A DNA stretch of 64,000 nucleotides from JAHRAW01 sp963693025 (GCA_963693025.1 OY843749.1:2170001-2234000); one strand, 5' to 3'. Numbered from the stretch's first letter, positions 25,842 to 35,095 are shown. The notes: generated by a model not told the origin, from the letters alone. Program-made: numbers and translations.

Positions 25842-26945
25842 ATGTCAAAATTTTTGCTTGAACTGGACAAAGTCAGCAAGCGTTTCGCCGGCACCGTTGC
25901 GGTGGACGATGTCTCCCTGTCGGTCAGCGAGGGTGAATTCGTTACCTTTCTCGGGCCCTCAGGTTCGGGGAAAACCACTACGCTGATGATGATCGCCGGG
26001 TTCTTGAAACTGTCAAGCGGGCGGATCATGCTCGCCGGCAAACCTCTCGACCCGCTGCCGCCATACAATCGCAATATCGGCATGGTGTTTCAACATTACG
26101 CGCTATTTCCGCATATGACCGTTGAAAAAAACATCGCTTTCCCGCTGGAGATGCGCAAGACTGCCAGGGACGATGTGAAAAAGCGGGTGGCCGATGTGCT
26201 GCAACTTGTCGGGCTGCCGCAGCACGGTGCGCGTTATCCCAAGCAACTGTCCGGCGGTCAGCAGCAGCGTGTTGCCCTGGCACGCGCCATGGTTTTCCAG
26301 CCGCGGATACTGTTGATGGATGAGCCCCTCGGCGCGCTCGACAAAAAACTTCGCGAGCAGATGCAAATCGAAATCATGCGTTTGCACCGCGACCTCGGGA
26401 TTACGATTTTGTATGTGACCCACGACCAGGAGGAAGCGTTGGTCATGAGTGAGCGCATTGCGGTTTTCAACGATGGCGGACTCGAACAGGTCGATTCGCC
26501 AAACGAACTCTACGAAAATCCCCGGTCGCGCTTTGTTGCCGATTTTGTCGGGGAAACCAATTTCCTCGAAGGCCGCGTTGTCTCTTTGGACGCCGGCGTT
26601 GCGGCCATCGAGGGCGGCGGTGTTTTTGCCGGTCGCGCAGGCGATGATTTGGCGGCAGGCGCACAGGCGACGGTGGCAATCCGCCCGGAACGGTTGCAGG
26701 TTTGCCGAAAAGGCGAGACACCGGTGCAAGGACATAGCAGCGTGGACGGTGCGGTTTCAGACATCGTTTATCTCGGCCGGTCGCGCAAGTATATCGCCCG
26801 ACTCGACAGCGGCGAGGAGTTGGTCGCGTTGGTTCAAGCCAATGTCCGAGGTTTGGATGAAATCGAAATCGGCAGTCGGGTCACCTTTTCGTGGCATCCG
26901 AACGATGCCAAAGTGCTCGGAGAAAAAAGTGACGGCAAGTCCTGA
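25842..26945 (+). CDS. Polyamine-type ABC transporter ATP-binding protein (PotA-like)
   Basis: A 367-residue ATPase. Walker A GPSGSGKTT, Q-loop MVFQHYALFPHMTV, signature LSGGQQQRVALARAM, Walker B ILLMDEPLGALD and switch His in ILYVTHDQEEAL are intact. The C-terminal third is a TOBE domain (AIRPERLQVC). It energises import through the two upstream permeases and ends 2 bases before the hydrolase gene, so transport and hydrolysis genes form one operon. Confidence 0.9.
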   Translation: MSKFLLELDKVSKRFAGTVAVDDVSLSVSEGEFVTFLGPSGSGKTTTLMMIAGFLKLSSGRIMLAGKPLDPLPPYNRNIGMVFQHYALFPHMTVEKNIAFPLEMRKTARDDVKKRVADVLQLVGLPQHGARYPKQLSGGQQQRVALARAMVFQPRILLMDEPLGALDKKLREQMQIEIMRLHRDLGITILYVTHDQEEALVMSERIAVFNDGGLEQVDSPNELYENPRSRFVADFVGETNFLEGRVVSLDAGVAAIEGGGVFAGRAGDDLAAGAQATVAIRPERLQVCRKGETPVQGHSSVDGAVSDIVYLGRSRKYIARLDSGEELVALVQANVRGLDEIEIGSRVTFSWHPNDAKVLGEKSDGKS

Positions 26946-26947
26946 CG

Positions 26948-27736
26948 ATGCCGTATCTGAAAGCAGCCGGCGCGACGCTTCATTATCGGATTGAAGGCAA
27001 CGGTGAACCGCTTGCATTGATTCACGGCGTCGGCTCGGATTTGACCGCTTGGGATGGGGTAATCGCAACCTTGCCCGGGCAATACCGCATCCTTCGAGCG
27101 GACTTGCGCGGCCACGGTGAGTCGGACAAACCCCGGGGACCATACAGCCTCCGGATGTTCACCGATGACCTGCTTGCCTTGCTCCATCATTTGCGCTTCA
27201 CGCAAACTCATCTCGTGGGTTTTTCCCTGGGCGGGCTGATTGCGCAAAAATTCGCGCTCGATGCGCCGGAGTATTTGTCAAGTTTGGTCATCGTCAGCTC
27301 GGTTGCCGGCAGAACCGGCGCTGACAAACAACGCGTGGCACAACGCGCCCGGCGGCTCGAAGAAGAGGGCGCGCATTCCCATCTCGCCAATGCGACCGAG
27401 CGCTGGTTCACCGACGGGTTTCGTCACGCCCATCCCGAAGTCGTCGAGAAGCGGCGGCAAAAAAGCCTGCAAAACGACCCTCATTGCTATGCCGCCGCTT
27501 ACCGCGTACTCGCCGAAAATGATTTGGCGGATGATCTGCATAAAATCGCAACGCCGACGCTCGCGATCACCGGCGAACATGACGCCGGGTCAACGCCGCG
27601 CATGAGCCGGCTTATCGCCGACCGCGTGCAAAACGGGCGTGCGGTAATTCTGCCGAATCTCAAACATTCGGTGCTACTGGAGGCGCCCGAAAAAATCGCC
27701 AATCAACTGGAAAGATTCTTCGCCGCCCTGCGCTGA
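26948..27736 (+). CDS. Alpha/beta-fold hydrolase (PcaD-like)
   Basis: A 262-residue cytoplasmic hydrolase. The nucleophile elbow is GFSLGG (Ser about residue 94), the oxyanion region is LIHGVGSDLTAWD, the likely acid is Asp in ITGEHDAGSTP and the catalytic His is in LKHSVLLEAPE, the order typical of 3-oxoadipate enol-lactonase and related esterases. Position at the end of the transporter operon suggests it opens an ester or lactone made from the imported compound, perhaps the product of the monooxygenase. The exact substrate cannot be read. Confidence 0.83.
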   Translation: MPYLKAAGATLHYRIEGNGEPLALIHGVGSDLTAWDGVIATLPGQYRILRADLRGHGESDKPRGPYSLRMFTDDLLALLHHLRFTQTHLVGFSLGGLIAQKFALDAPEYLSSLVIVSSVAGRTGADKQRVAQRARRLEEEGAHSHLANATERWFTDGFRHAHPEVVEKRRQKSLQNDPHCYAAAYRVLAENDLADDLHKIATPTLAITGEHDAGSTPRMSRLIADRVQNGRAVILPNLKHSVLLEAPEKIANQLERFFAALR

Positions 27737-27759
27737 CCGTGGAAGGTCGAGTCTCTTTC

Positions 27760-29127
27760 TTATTCGCCGTCTTTCGCTTCGCGTGTGATGAGCGTGGGCG
27801 TGAAGATATTGATAGCGGTGTGGCGGCCACGCAGGATTTCGCTTCCCTTTGGTTCGTAATGGAAGCGTTGCGGGTCGCTGAGTTCCATGGTGCGCTCCGA
27901 GATTAGGATGGAGGTTCCGTATTGTTTGTTGAGCGGCTCCAGGCGCGCGGCGATGTTGACGTTGTCGCCGTAGAGGGTGTAGTTCAGGCGTCCGGGCGTG
28001 CCGACGAAGCCGCCGACTACTTTGCCGGTGTTGATGCCGATGCGCGCTTCCAGTTTGACGCCGGTGGAAAACTCGTGGTTTGCCAGCAGTTGCCCGATTT
28101 CGATGGCGGTGGCGACGGCGTTGCTTGCGTGTTCCAAGTCGGTGGTCGGGAGGTTGAAACTCGCCATGATTTTGTCGCCTTCAAACAGGATAATCACGCC
28201 CTTGTTGCGCTCGATGGGCGCTTCGATGAGCAGCAGGTATTCGTTAATGGTGGCGATGAGTTGGTCCGGCGACAAGCGCTCCGATATGCTCGTGAATGAA
28301 ACCAAATCGGCGAACAAGATGGTGGCTTCGCGGGTTTCGGTTTGCGCGTCGATTAGCCGCCCTTCGGCGCTGGCGATTTGGTCGGCGATGCCTTCGGGCA
28401 CGAAGTGGGACAGGTTCTCGGCGGTGCTGCCTTCCACGATGGATTGAATCAGCAACTGGCGCGCGCGCGCAATCGCCAGGGTCAGCACTACGGCCACGAC
28501 CATGATGGACATGATTTTGTCCACTTCGCCGCCCAGCAGCACGCTGTTGGAGGTGAGGTATTCGACGTAGTTGCGGGTAATCATCGCATCGCCGCCTTCC
28601 CCCATGATGGCGAAGGCGACCAGCACAAGCCAGCCGGCGGCGCCGACCAAGCCGGACAGCAACACGTATCCCGGCTCAAAGCGCAACGCTCTCAGGGCGA
28701 TGAAAATGAAGATGTAAAGCAGCGTGGGGGCTTTGAGATAGAACGACGGCGGCTGCATATACTGCAAGTGAAACGACCAAATCAACCCGAGCAGCAACGC
28801 CATGTCCACCAGAATCGAGGTGACCAAAAACCACATCGGCAGACTGGTCTTATACGCCATCCACAAGCGCAGGCAGGTGAAAACAAAATACGCGCCGAGA
28901 AACACCGGCACCGGCTCAAACTCGGCGCCGGTCGGGGCGGTTTTCGGTACGGCGGCATAAAGCGCGGCAAAGGAGGTGAGAATGGCCAACTGAATCCAAC
29001 CAATCACCCGCTCGCTGCTGTCCTGCTGACGCGCGATAGCGTCGCGAATAGTCGAAGGCAACGCGCCATATTCCTTGCCGCTGGAAAGCCAGGTATGCCG
29101 CGATTGAAAGAACGCCGACACGATCAT
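27760..29127 (-). CDS. Membrane-anchored class III adenylate/guanylate cyclase
   Basis: About 455 residues. The N-terminal half has six hydrophobic segments (IQLAILTSFAALYAA through MSIMVVAVVLTLAIA). After a linker, the C-terminal ~190 residues form a class III cyclase domain: ATILFADLVSFTSISERL with the metal-binding Asp, GVIILFEGDKIMASF with the second Asp, and LEARIGINTGKVVGGFVGTPGRLNYTLYGDNVNIAARLE. It would make cAMP (or cGMP) in response to a membrane signal. The start is uncertain: the ATG at 29127 is chosen because it opens a plausible cytoplasmic leader, but the frame stays open to 29274. It faces the hydrolase gene tail to tail. Confidence 0.82.
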   Translation of the reverse strand: MIVSAFFQSRHTWLSSGKEYGALPSTIRDAIARQQDSSERVIGWIQLAILTSFAALYAAVPKTAPTGAEFEPVPVFLGAYFVFTCLRLWMAYKTSLPMWFLVTSILVDMALLLGLIWSFHLQYMQPPSFYLKAPTLLYIFIFIALRALRFEPGYVLLSGLVGAAGWLVLVAFAIMGEGGDAMITRNYVEYLTSNSVLLGGEVDKIMSIMVVAVVLTLAIARARQLLIQSIVEGSTAENLSHFVPEGIADQIASAEGRLIDAQTETREATILFADLVSFTSISERLSPDQLIATINEYLLLIEAPIERNKGVIILFEGDKIMASFNLPTTDLEHASNAVATAIEIGQLLANHEFSTGVKLEARIGINTGKVVGGFVGTPGRLNYTLYGDNVNIAARLEPLNKQYGTSILISERTMELSDPQRFHYEPKGSEILRGRHTAINIFTPTLITREAKDGE

Positions 29128-29338
29128 CTCCCGCCGTGCGATTTGCGGATTTGCATGTTCAGGGATTCTTCGTTCATAACGCGCTCCGGCGGGTTGTGGG
29201 TGTGTTTGCGGGATTATACGCTTTGCCGCGCATTGTGCGTAGCGTGCAAGGATTTGCATGTGAGCGGTCATCAAGCTGCAAAGTAGGCTATGATTCCCGC
29301 TACGCTTCGTTTTCGTTTGAGCGACGGTTCTTGCATTG

Positions 29339-30259
29339 ATGAAACAGACAGGTCACGCGCTTTCAGCCCGCCCCGGTTCGGTTGTTTCCCGAATGCCCGG
29401 TGGCGCTTCCACGCCTCGTCCTTTGATGAGCAATGCCGGGCTTGAGTCGATTCACCAGGTGCGCGCGCATAATCAATTCGGCGATGAGCAGACCATCAAC
29501 ATCGTCGGCGAGTTGCCGTTGACCATCAAAATCGACGGACGCGAACTCGTGACGCTGATGACGCTCGGCACGCACCCGGAAAAACTGGTGCTCGGTTACC
29601 TGCGCAATCAGACCTTGTTTGAGCGCCCCGGTGAAATCGCATCGATCAAGGTTGACTGGGAGCGCGAGTTGGCCGACGTGACCACGGTGGACGGCAACGG
29701 CGCGCCGCGTTTGAATTTGGATTCGGGCTCGTTGCGGCGCACCGTGACCACCGGTTGCGGGCAGGGCACCGTGCTCAGTTGCACGCTGGATAAACTATAC
29801 GACCACCGGCTGCCGGACATCCAAATCAAACAGTCCGCCATCTACAACGTCCTCGCACAAGTCGCGCGGCACAACAAAGCCTATCGCATGGCGGGCTCGG
29901 TGCACGGCTGCGGGCTATGCCGCGAAGGCGAAGTGTTGATGTTCATCGAGGACGTTGGCCGCCACAACGCCATGGACACCATCGCCGGCGAAATGTGGCT
30001 GCAAGAAATGAGCGGCCACGACAAAATTTTCTACACCACCGGCCGTCTCACATCGGAAATCGTAATGAAAGCCGCGCTCATGGGCATCCCCGCGCTGGTC
30101 TCGCGCAACGGCGCCACGCACATGGGCTTCGAGTTGGCCGAAGAACTCGGCGTCATCTTAATCGCCCGCGCCAAAAGCCGCCAATTCACCGCCCTCAACG
30201 CCAAAAACCTGGTGTTCGACCAACCGCCGCCGTTGCGCAAAAGTCAGTCGGAAAAATAA
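29339..30259 (+). CDS. fdhD: Formate dehydrogenase accessory sulfurtransferase
   Basis: A 306-residue FdhD protein, which passes sulfur from IscS to the molybdenum cofactor of formate dehydrogenase. The sulfur-carrying Cys pair appears as HGCGLCREGEV, followed by the diagnostic EDVGRHNAMDTIAGEMWL, and FYTTGRLTSEIVMKAALMGIP. The first ~40 residues are not conserved. I chose the ATG at 29339 over the TTG three bases upstream. No formate dehydrogenase gene is in this window, so its client enzyme must be encoded elsewhere. It diverges from the cyclase gene. Confidence 0.9.
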   Translation: MKQTGHALSARPGSVVSRMPGGASTPRPLMSNAGLESIHQVRAHNQFGDEQTINIVGELPLTIKIDGRELVTLMTLGTHPEKLVLGYLRNQTLFERPGEIASIKVDWERELADVTTVDGNGAPRLNLDSGSLRRTVTTGCGQGTVLSCTLDKLYDHRLPDIQIKQSAIYNVLAQVARHNKAYRMAGSVHGCGLCREGEVLMFIEDVGRHNAMDTIAGEMWLQEMSGHDKIFYTTGRLTSEIVMKAALMGIPALVSRNGATHMGFELAEELGVILIARAKSRQFTALNAKNLVFDQPPPLRKSQSEK

Positions 30260-30350
30260 ATTTCAAGGCGTCTTCCAAGCACCGGTTGATAACGACTCCC
30301 CGCCGCTTTTTGCAATCGCCCAGAAGAAAAACATCGTAGAAAATACGGCA

Positions 30351-31739
30351 ATGTCCATAGTGGAGCAGTTGCGGCGGGGGCGTCGTGGGTTGGAGATGCC
30401 GGCGGAGATTCGTCTTGCGGGCGGCGAGTCTTTGCGGTGCACACGCGTTCTGCGGTTGTTGCCCGGCAAGCGTGCGGTGATGGCGGCGCAGTGGAAGGGG
30501 TTGCCGGTGCTTGCCAAGTTGATGCCGGACACGGCGTCGGGGCGGCGCAACATGCGCCGGGAGTTGGCGGGTTATCGCCTTTTGAAGGACGCGAAAATCA
30601 TGACGCCCGACTTGTTGTTGGCCGGTCGTTGCGACGGTCGTGGTCATATACTACTGTTTGAATTTCTGCAGCAGGCGCAGCGCCTCGGCGAGTTGTGGCG
30701 CAACCATGCGGGGCACCAGTTAGACATAGCGACCGCCAGTGTGCGCTTGCTCGCTTCGTTGCACCGGCAAGGTTGCCGCCACACAGACCCCCATTTTGAT
30801 AATTTTTTACTGGCGGGCGCTCAGCCGGTTGTGGTTGATGTCGCTTCGGTGGAGCGCCGCCCGCGCACCGAATACGGCGCATGGCAACGGCAAAATCTCG
30901 CGTACTTTTTAGCCCAGTTTGCGCCGTTGCAGCGAAAGATGTTCTTGGATTCGCTGGCCGCGAATTATGCGCAGGCGGCGGCTGACGACAAACTCGACCA
31001 CGCCATCGGCAAGGCATGGCGGCGGCGCAAGTCGCGTTATCTCAAGAAGTGTTTTCGTGAATGCAGCGATTTTTCCACGCACACCAGTTGGCGCCGGGTG
31101 TCCGTTTGGAAGCGCGCCGAACAGTGCGATGATTTGGCGTCTTTTTTGCAAGACCCCGATGCGTGGGTCAACAAAGGCGAGCGGCTAAAAGACGGCAACT
31201 CGGCCACGGTCGTCCGCCTTTCCCTGGGCGGGCGCTTCGTTGTCATCAAGCGCAATAACATCAAACACATCGGCCACTGCTTGCAGCGTTGCCTGCGCGC
31301 AACCCGAAGTCGCATCAACTGGCGCAACGCCCATCTGTTGCAATTCAACGGCATCGCAACGCCTGAGCCGATTGCTTTCATGGAAACCCGCTGGGGACCG
31401 TTTCGCTTGCGCGGATATTATGTTTGCGCTTTCAACGAAAGTCCGTCGGCGGCAAAAAAATACTCGCTCCAACAGCCAACCGCTCAGGAACTCGCCTGGT
31501 TTGAAGAACTGTTTACCGCGATGCGCATGGCGCGGATTTATCACGGCGACTTGAAGGCGTCCAATTTGTTTGTCACCGATAAAGGCATATCGCTTGTTGA
31601 TCTCGATTCGATGAAAGAATGTTCCGCAAAAACGAATATGCGCGGCTTGTTGCAAAAAGACCGGCGGCGTTTTTTGGATAACTGGAAAGACAAGCCGGAG
31701 CAATTGAAAGTGTTTGCGGGAATTTTCAGCGAGTCGTAA
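30351..31739 (+). CDS. LPS-kinase-like protein with two tandem kinase domains
   Basis: A 462-residue protein containing two InaA/WaaP-type (lipopolysaccharide kinase) folds in series. Domain 1 has a catalytic-loop equivalent HTDPHFDNFLL (144-154) and metal motif VVDVASVE (161-168). Domain 2 has YHGDLKASNLFV (from ~397) and LVDLDSM (from ~414). Each also has an upstream candidate ATP-binding Lys (VLAKLMPD and FVVIKRN). It probably phosphorylates sugars of the LPS inner core or lipid A/Kdo region on the cytoplasmic face. In domain 1 the catalytic-loop HxD is HTD, so both domains may be active. Fusion or duplication of two kinases in one chain is unusual. RfaP and WaaG genes nearby support an LPS role. 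Confidence 0.75.
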   Translation: MSIVEQLRRGRRGLEMPAEIRLAGGESLRCTRVLRLLPGKRAVMAAQWKGLPVLAKLMPDTASGRRNMRRELAGYRLLKDAKIMTPDLLLAGRCDGRGHILLFEFLQQAQRLGELWRNHAGHQLDIATASVRLLASLHRQGCRHTDPHFDNFLLAGAQPVVVDVASVERRPRTEYGAWQRQNLAYFLAQFAPLQRKMFLDSLAANYAQAAADDKLDHAIGKAWRRRKSRYLKKCFRECSDFSTHTSWRRVSVWKRAEQCDDLASFLQDPDAWVNKGERLKDGNSATVVRLSLGGRFVVIKRNNIKHIGHCLQRCLRATRSRINWRNAHLLQFNGIATPEPIAFMETRWGPFRLRGYYVCAFNESPSAAKKYSLQQPTAQELAWFEELFTAMRMARIYHGDLKASNLFVTDKGISLVDLDSMKECSAKTNMRGLLQKDRRRFLDNWKDKPEQLKVFAGIFSES

Positions 31740-31803
31740 AAACCGCGGAATTTCGCGGCAAGCGCACGCGCTGTTGGGCGCCTGAAATACATCGCTCAAA
31801 TTT

Positions 31804-32376
31804 TTAACGATGTAGTTTGCCAGTGTGTTCCTCGCCCCAATACCACTCATCAAAGGTCAGCGTTTTCACGAGTTGGGCATGACTTCCGGCGGTGGCCGGA
31901 AACCAAGCCAACTCGCGGTTCGAGCGGTGGTGAGACTGCGCCGAGCGGCAAAGCACGCCGCGCAAACCGAGCGATTTGATTTGCTGACCGATGGACTGAC
32001 AACGCGCATGGCTAACCGGCTTTCCGGCTGCGTCCGTGGGATAGGATGTCGGCAAGCCAAGCGCTTGCAGCCCGGCGGAGGAGTGCGCGTCGCATACTTT
32101 CTGCTGCGCCGGCAACGATGCGCCGACCAGATTGGGCGCGTTGTCAGGTCGTAAATCCTCCGGCTCATAGGGCCATTCGGAAATGAAGCGGCGAAGATTA
32201 AGACGGGCGGTGCGCGTGTCTTCGTTCAGATACAAACAGGGAAAACTGCCGGGCGAATTCCAGCGACCGCCGGTTGCTTGTGAAAAGCCGGGGTCTAGCG
32301 GGTTCTCCCAGTTCTTCTCTGCAACTCGCCACCAAGTCTGTCTATCAGCCAGTTGCTCGCTCAGCGGCTTAATCAA
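31804..32376 (-). CDS. RES-domain toxin (NAD+-degrading) of a type II toxin-antitoxin pair
   Basis: A 190-residue RES-domain protein; characterised members kill or stall the cell by degrading NAD+. The conserved Arg (TWWRVAEK) and the GGRWNSPGSFPCLYLNED stretch with the Tyr and nearby Glu/Arg positions (DTRTARLNL) are visible. It follows the Xre/MbcA/ParS-type antitoxin gene with an ATGA overlap, the usual antitoxin-first order. The pair interrupts the group of LPS kinase genes. Confidence 0.83.
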   Translation of the reverse strand: MIKPLSEQLADRQTWWRVAEKNWENPLDPGFSQATGGRWNSPGSFPCLYLNEDTRTARLNLRRFISEWPYEPEDLRPDNAPNLVGASLPAQQKVCDAHSSAGLQALGLPTSYPTDAAGKPVSHARCQSIGQQIKSLGLRGVLCRSAQSHHRSNRELAWFPATAGSHAQLVKTLTFDEWYWGEEHTGKLHR

Positions 32377-33020
32377 TACGACACCGCCCGAAAGTCAAAC
32401 ATCGCGCGGCAGGTCTCAAGAATCTCTTGGGTTTTTCCGCGCCCCAGCAGGTCGAGCAACGACTTGCCGGCTTTTTCCGGTATGGGTCGGCGCACCACTG
32501 CGGGTATTCGGTCGCGTTTTAGATAGTGCGTCAACACATCCGTGGCCGCCGCCAAATCCGCCACGCTGTCCAGCCGCTTCGACGGTATGCCTTTTTTAAG
32601 CCACTTGCTCAACGCTTGCCGGCGCACACCAAACAGGCGGGCGGCTTCGGATTGATTCAAACCCCACACCGCCAGGGTGTAGCGCAAGGATTCCCGCGTG
32701 CGCAACCAGGCGTATAAGTATTCCGCCAAATCATTCAGCAAGTCTTCATCCGGCAAGTCATACGCGGAGTCATCGGGGGAAGTAACGATAATCGGCTCAC
32801 CCCGTATGCGATAGTTGGCGTTTTTTTGCAGCACGCTGATGGACTCCCTAATCTCGCCCGGCTGGTTTCCCGGAAGGGTAATCGAATAGACTCCCTGGTC
32901 AGTGAGGGAAGCCAGCGTGCGCTGTACCTTCAAATATCGCGTGGTTGCTTTTTTCTTTTCGGGCGGCAGGGGCACAAGGCTGATGACGATTTGCGCGTGG
33001 GTTGGCGTGTCGGAATTCAT
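32373..33020 (-). CDS. Xre/MbcA/ParS-family antitoxin
   Basis: A 215-residue antitoxin partner of the RES toxin. The helix-turn-helix segment LNQSEAARLFGVRRQALSKWLKKG (about residues 122-145) is followed by the C-terminal toxin-binding domain (KSLLDLLGRGKTQEILETCRAMFDF) characteristic of the family, including the DLL start and short C-terminal tail that plugs the toxin active site. I chose the ATG at 33020; the frame is open a further 21 codons. It probably represses its own promoter. Translation is coupled to the toxin gene. Confidence 0.83.
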   Translation of the reverse strand: MNSDTPTHAQIVISLVPLPPEKKKATTRYLKVQRTLASLTDQGVYSITLPGNQPGEIRESISVLQKNANYRIRGEPIIVTSPDDSAYDLPDEDLLNDLAEYLYAWLRTRESLRYTLAVWGLNQSEAARLFGVRRQALSKWLKKGIPSKRLDSVADLAAATDVLTHYLKRDRIPAVVRRPIPEKAGKSLLDLLGRGKTQEILETCRAMFDFRAVSY

Positions 33021-33079
33021 GGCTTTTCCAATGGGTTGCGAACTATGGCGGTCAGGTATACCCAACCCGCAACCAAATG

Positions 33080-33874
33080 TCAACCCCCTTGGCGCGCAAT
33101 CCGCCTCGCCCGGCGCGCCACTTTTAACCAGAAGGCGCGGTCAGCCGCCACCTGCCGCGTGTTTTTGCGGCTGTATGCTTTCATAAATCGCAGCATATCG
33201 CGGGAAGTGAGCCCGATGTTCAGCGCTGAGAAATAGACGCCGCCAATGTCTTTGACCATCCACCGCGCCGGTGTTTTCTTGCGTATTTGTGCGCGGTGAA
33301 GGTCGCCCACATGCAAGCGCAAATTGTCAGGCGACAAATGCTTGCGCCCCATGGACACATCCACGAGCAAGTGGCACAGGTAGAAGTCGCGGTGGTTGAC
33401 GCCGTTTTCGTGCAAGGCTCGGGCGGTCTCGGCGACCCGCATAATCAATGCCCGTTTGAGCGCAAAGTCGGGCGGGTGTTGCGGCCAGGCGGCGCACAAT
33501 TCCTCCAGGCTAATCGTGTCGGTCAGTTCATCCGTAATCAGGAAGGAAAGTTGTTTGGCAGGATTGAATCCGCGGCGGCCATAGGCGACCGCCGTCAGGG
33601 TCGGCAAGCCCAGTTGATGCAATTTTTTGATGGCAAACCATTCGTTGCTTGCGCTGGTGACGGGCAACCGAAACTGCAACAAGTTTTTAGCCACTTCGCC
33701 CCACCCAACGCCCTGATGCAGTTTCAGAAAATAGTGTTTGGCGCCGAGCGCAAAGCGCAACGTGCGCCGCCCCTCCTTTTCGCGGAAAATGTCGCCTTGC
33801 TGTTGCTGCGCCCGGGCGAACGGGTCATCGCCCGCCCAGGCGTCGGCGAATTCCTTGTTGAGATGCACAATCAC
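33080..33874 (-). CDS. rfaP: LPS core heptose(I) kinase
   Basis: A 264-residue WaaP/RfaP kinase that phosphorylates heptose I of the LPS inner core at the cytoplasmic membrane, using ATP. The ATP-binding Lys lies in KHYFLKLHQGVGWGE (about residue 51), the catalytic Asp in NHRDFYLCHLLVD (about 163), and the metal-binding DLHRAQIR follows. This order and spelling match RfaP. The GTG start overlaps the stop of the waaG gene (GTGA), so the two are coupled. The product stabilises the outer membrane through divalent cation bridges. Confidence 0.9.
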   Translation of the reverse strand: MIVHLNKEFADAWAGDDPFARAQQQQGDIFREKEGRRTLRFALGAKHYFLKLHQGVGWGEVAKNLLQFRLPVTSASNEWFAIKKLHQLGLPTLTAVAYGRRGFNPAKQLSFLITDELTDTISLEELCAAWPQHPPDFALKRALIMRVAETARALHENGVNHRDFYLCHLLVDVSMGRKHLSPDNLRLHVGDLHRAQIRKKTPARWMVKDIGGVYFSALNIGLTSRDMLRFMKAYSRKNTRQVAADRAFWLKVARRARRIARQGG

Positions 33875-35043
33875 GGCGCGCGTGTTTGCTCGGCGGTGGT
33901 CTGCTCCAAAATCGCTTCCATGCGCCGGCAGGCATGCAACGGCATATCATAAATATCCGCCCTTTGCGCAAAGTCCCGCCCGCGCGTGCGCCACCTGTTT
34001 TGCTCCGCCTCAAGCAGCCGGCGCAAACTCCGGTTCAGGGCGGATTGCTCAAACGGCGATGCGAGCACTTCCCCCATGCCCTCATCGAACACGTAGTGCG
34101 CGTAGCCGCAAACATCGGTGGTAATCACCGGCAAGCCCGCCACCATCGCCTCGAGCAATACGGTGCCGGTATTCTCCCGGCGCGCCGGGTGCAACAACAA
34201 GTCGGCGCCCAGCAAAAACTCCGGCACATCATCCCGCCCGCCCACAAACCGGACGCCGGAGCGGACGCCCAATCGCCGCGCTATTTTTTCATAAGGCGCC
34301 GCGTTGTCGCCGCCGACGACAAACAAATGCGCGCGCTCGCGCAAACGCGCGGGCAACAATGCGAGCGCGGCCAGCGTGCGCTCCAAGCCCTTGGTGCGAA
34401 ACCCGGAGCCGACCGCGAGCAAGACCTTGTCGTTGTCGTCCAGTTGCCACTGATTGCGAAAGCGCTCGCGGCGCGCCGGCGCATCGTCGCCCGCAATGCG
34501 GTCGCGCGAAATGCCCGGCGGCAATAGCGACATGCGCGCTTCGGGGGTGTCGTAAAAGTGCCGGTAAATGCCCGTTTGATTCGCGGCTATCATCAGAATC
34601 TGGGTCGGGGATTGGCGCGCGAAAACCGCTTTCTCGAAGGCGAGGTGGCGGTGGTAGCGGGGCATCATTCGATACAACCAACCGCGCTCGCGGCTCTTTT
34701 GTGCGAAGCAACCGTCGGCGGCGTAATACACATCAAGCCCCGGCATTTTGTTGAAGCCGACCAGCAAGTCGGGCGAAAATTCCGAAACCGCGCCCGTCAA
34801 TTGCTTGGCGAAGCGGCGGTTCTTGCCGTGGTTGGTGCGCGCCCACGTCCGCATCGGCACCATCCGCACATCCGTTTCGGCATCCGCCACGCCCATTGAT
34901 GCGTCACGCAAAGCGCCGCGGCATTCCCCGGCATACACCCTGACGCAATGCCCCCGCCGCCGGCAGACGCGCGCGATGGCGACGACATCCCTGGTCAATC
35001 CGCCATAGGGAAAAAAGGTGAACAGCGCAAACGCCAACTTCAC
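33871..35043 (-). CDS. waaG: LPS core glucosyltransferase (family 4)
   Basis: A 390-residue GT-B glycosyltransferase of family GT4 similar to WaaG (RfaG), which adds the first hexose to heptose II of the LPS core. Features are KLAFALFTFFPYGGLTRDVVAIARVC at the N-terminus, VDVYYAADGCFAQKSRERGW, a nucleotide-binding region VGSGFRTKGLERTLAAL and the GT4 EX7E-type segment HPARRENTGTVLLEAMVAGLP. The GTG start at 35043 follows AAGGAG seven bases upstream. It is coupled to rfaP. In E. coli-type loci the same order of waaG then waaP occurs. Confidence 0.88.
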   Translation of the reverse strand: MKLAFALFTFFPYGGLTRDVVAIARVCRRRGHCVRVYAGECRGALRDASMGVADAETDVRMVPMRTWARTNHGKNRRFAKQLTGAVSEFSPDLLVGFNKMPGLDVYYAADGCFAQKSRERGWLYRMMPRYHRHLAFEKAVFARQSPTQILMIAANQTGIYRHFYDTPEARMSLLPPGISRDRIAGDDAPARRERFRNQWQLDDNDKVLLAVGSGFRTKGLERTLAALALLPARLRERAHLFVVGGDNAAPYEKIARRLGVRSGVRFVGGRDDVPEFLLGADLLLHPARRENTGTVLLEAMVAGLPVITTDVCGYAHYVFDEGMGEVLASPFEQSALNRSLRRLLEAEQNRWRTRGRDFAQRADIYDMPLHACRRMEAILEQTTAEQTRAP

Positions 35044-35056
35044 TTCAACGCTCCTT

Positions 35057-35084
35057 TTGCCGACCCTTGAGGGGCGTCTATATT
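35057..35084 (+). promoter_or_regulatory. Candidate sigma70 promoter for the kinase-like gene
   Basis: TTGCCG (35057-35062), 16-bp spacer, TATATT (35079-35084), in the gap between divergent waaG and the kinase-like gene. Transcription would start only a few bases before the ATG at 35096, giving an almost leaderless message. Confidence 0.3.
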
Positions 35085-35095
35085 ATCATACCCGC

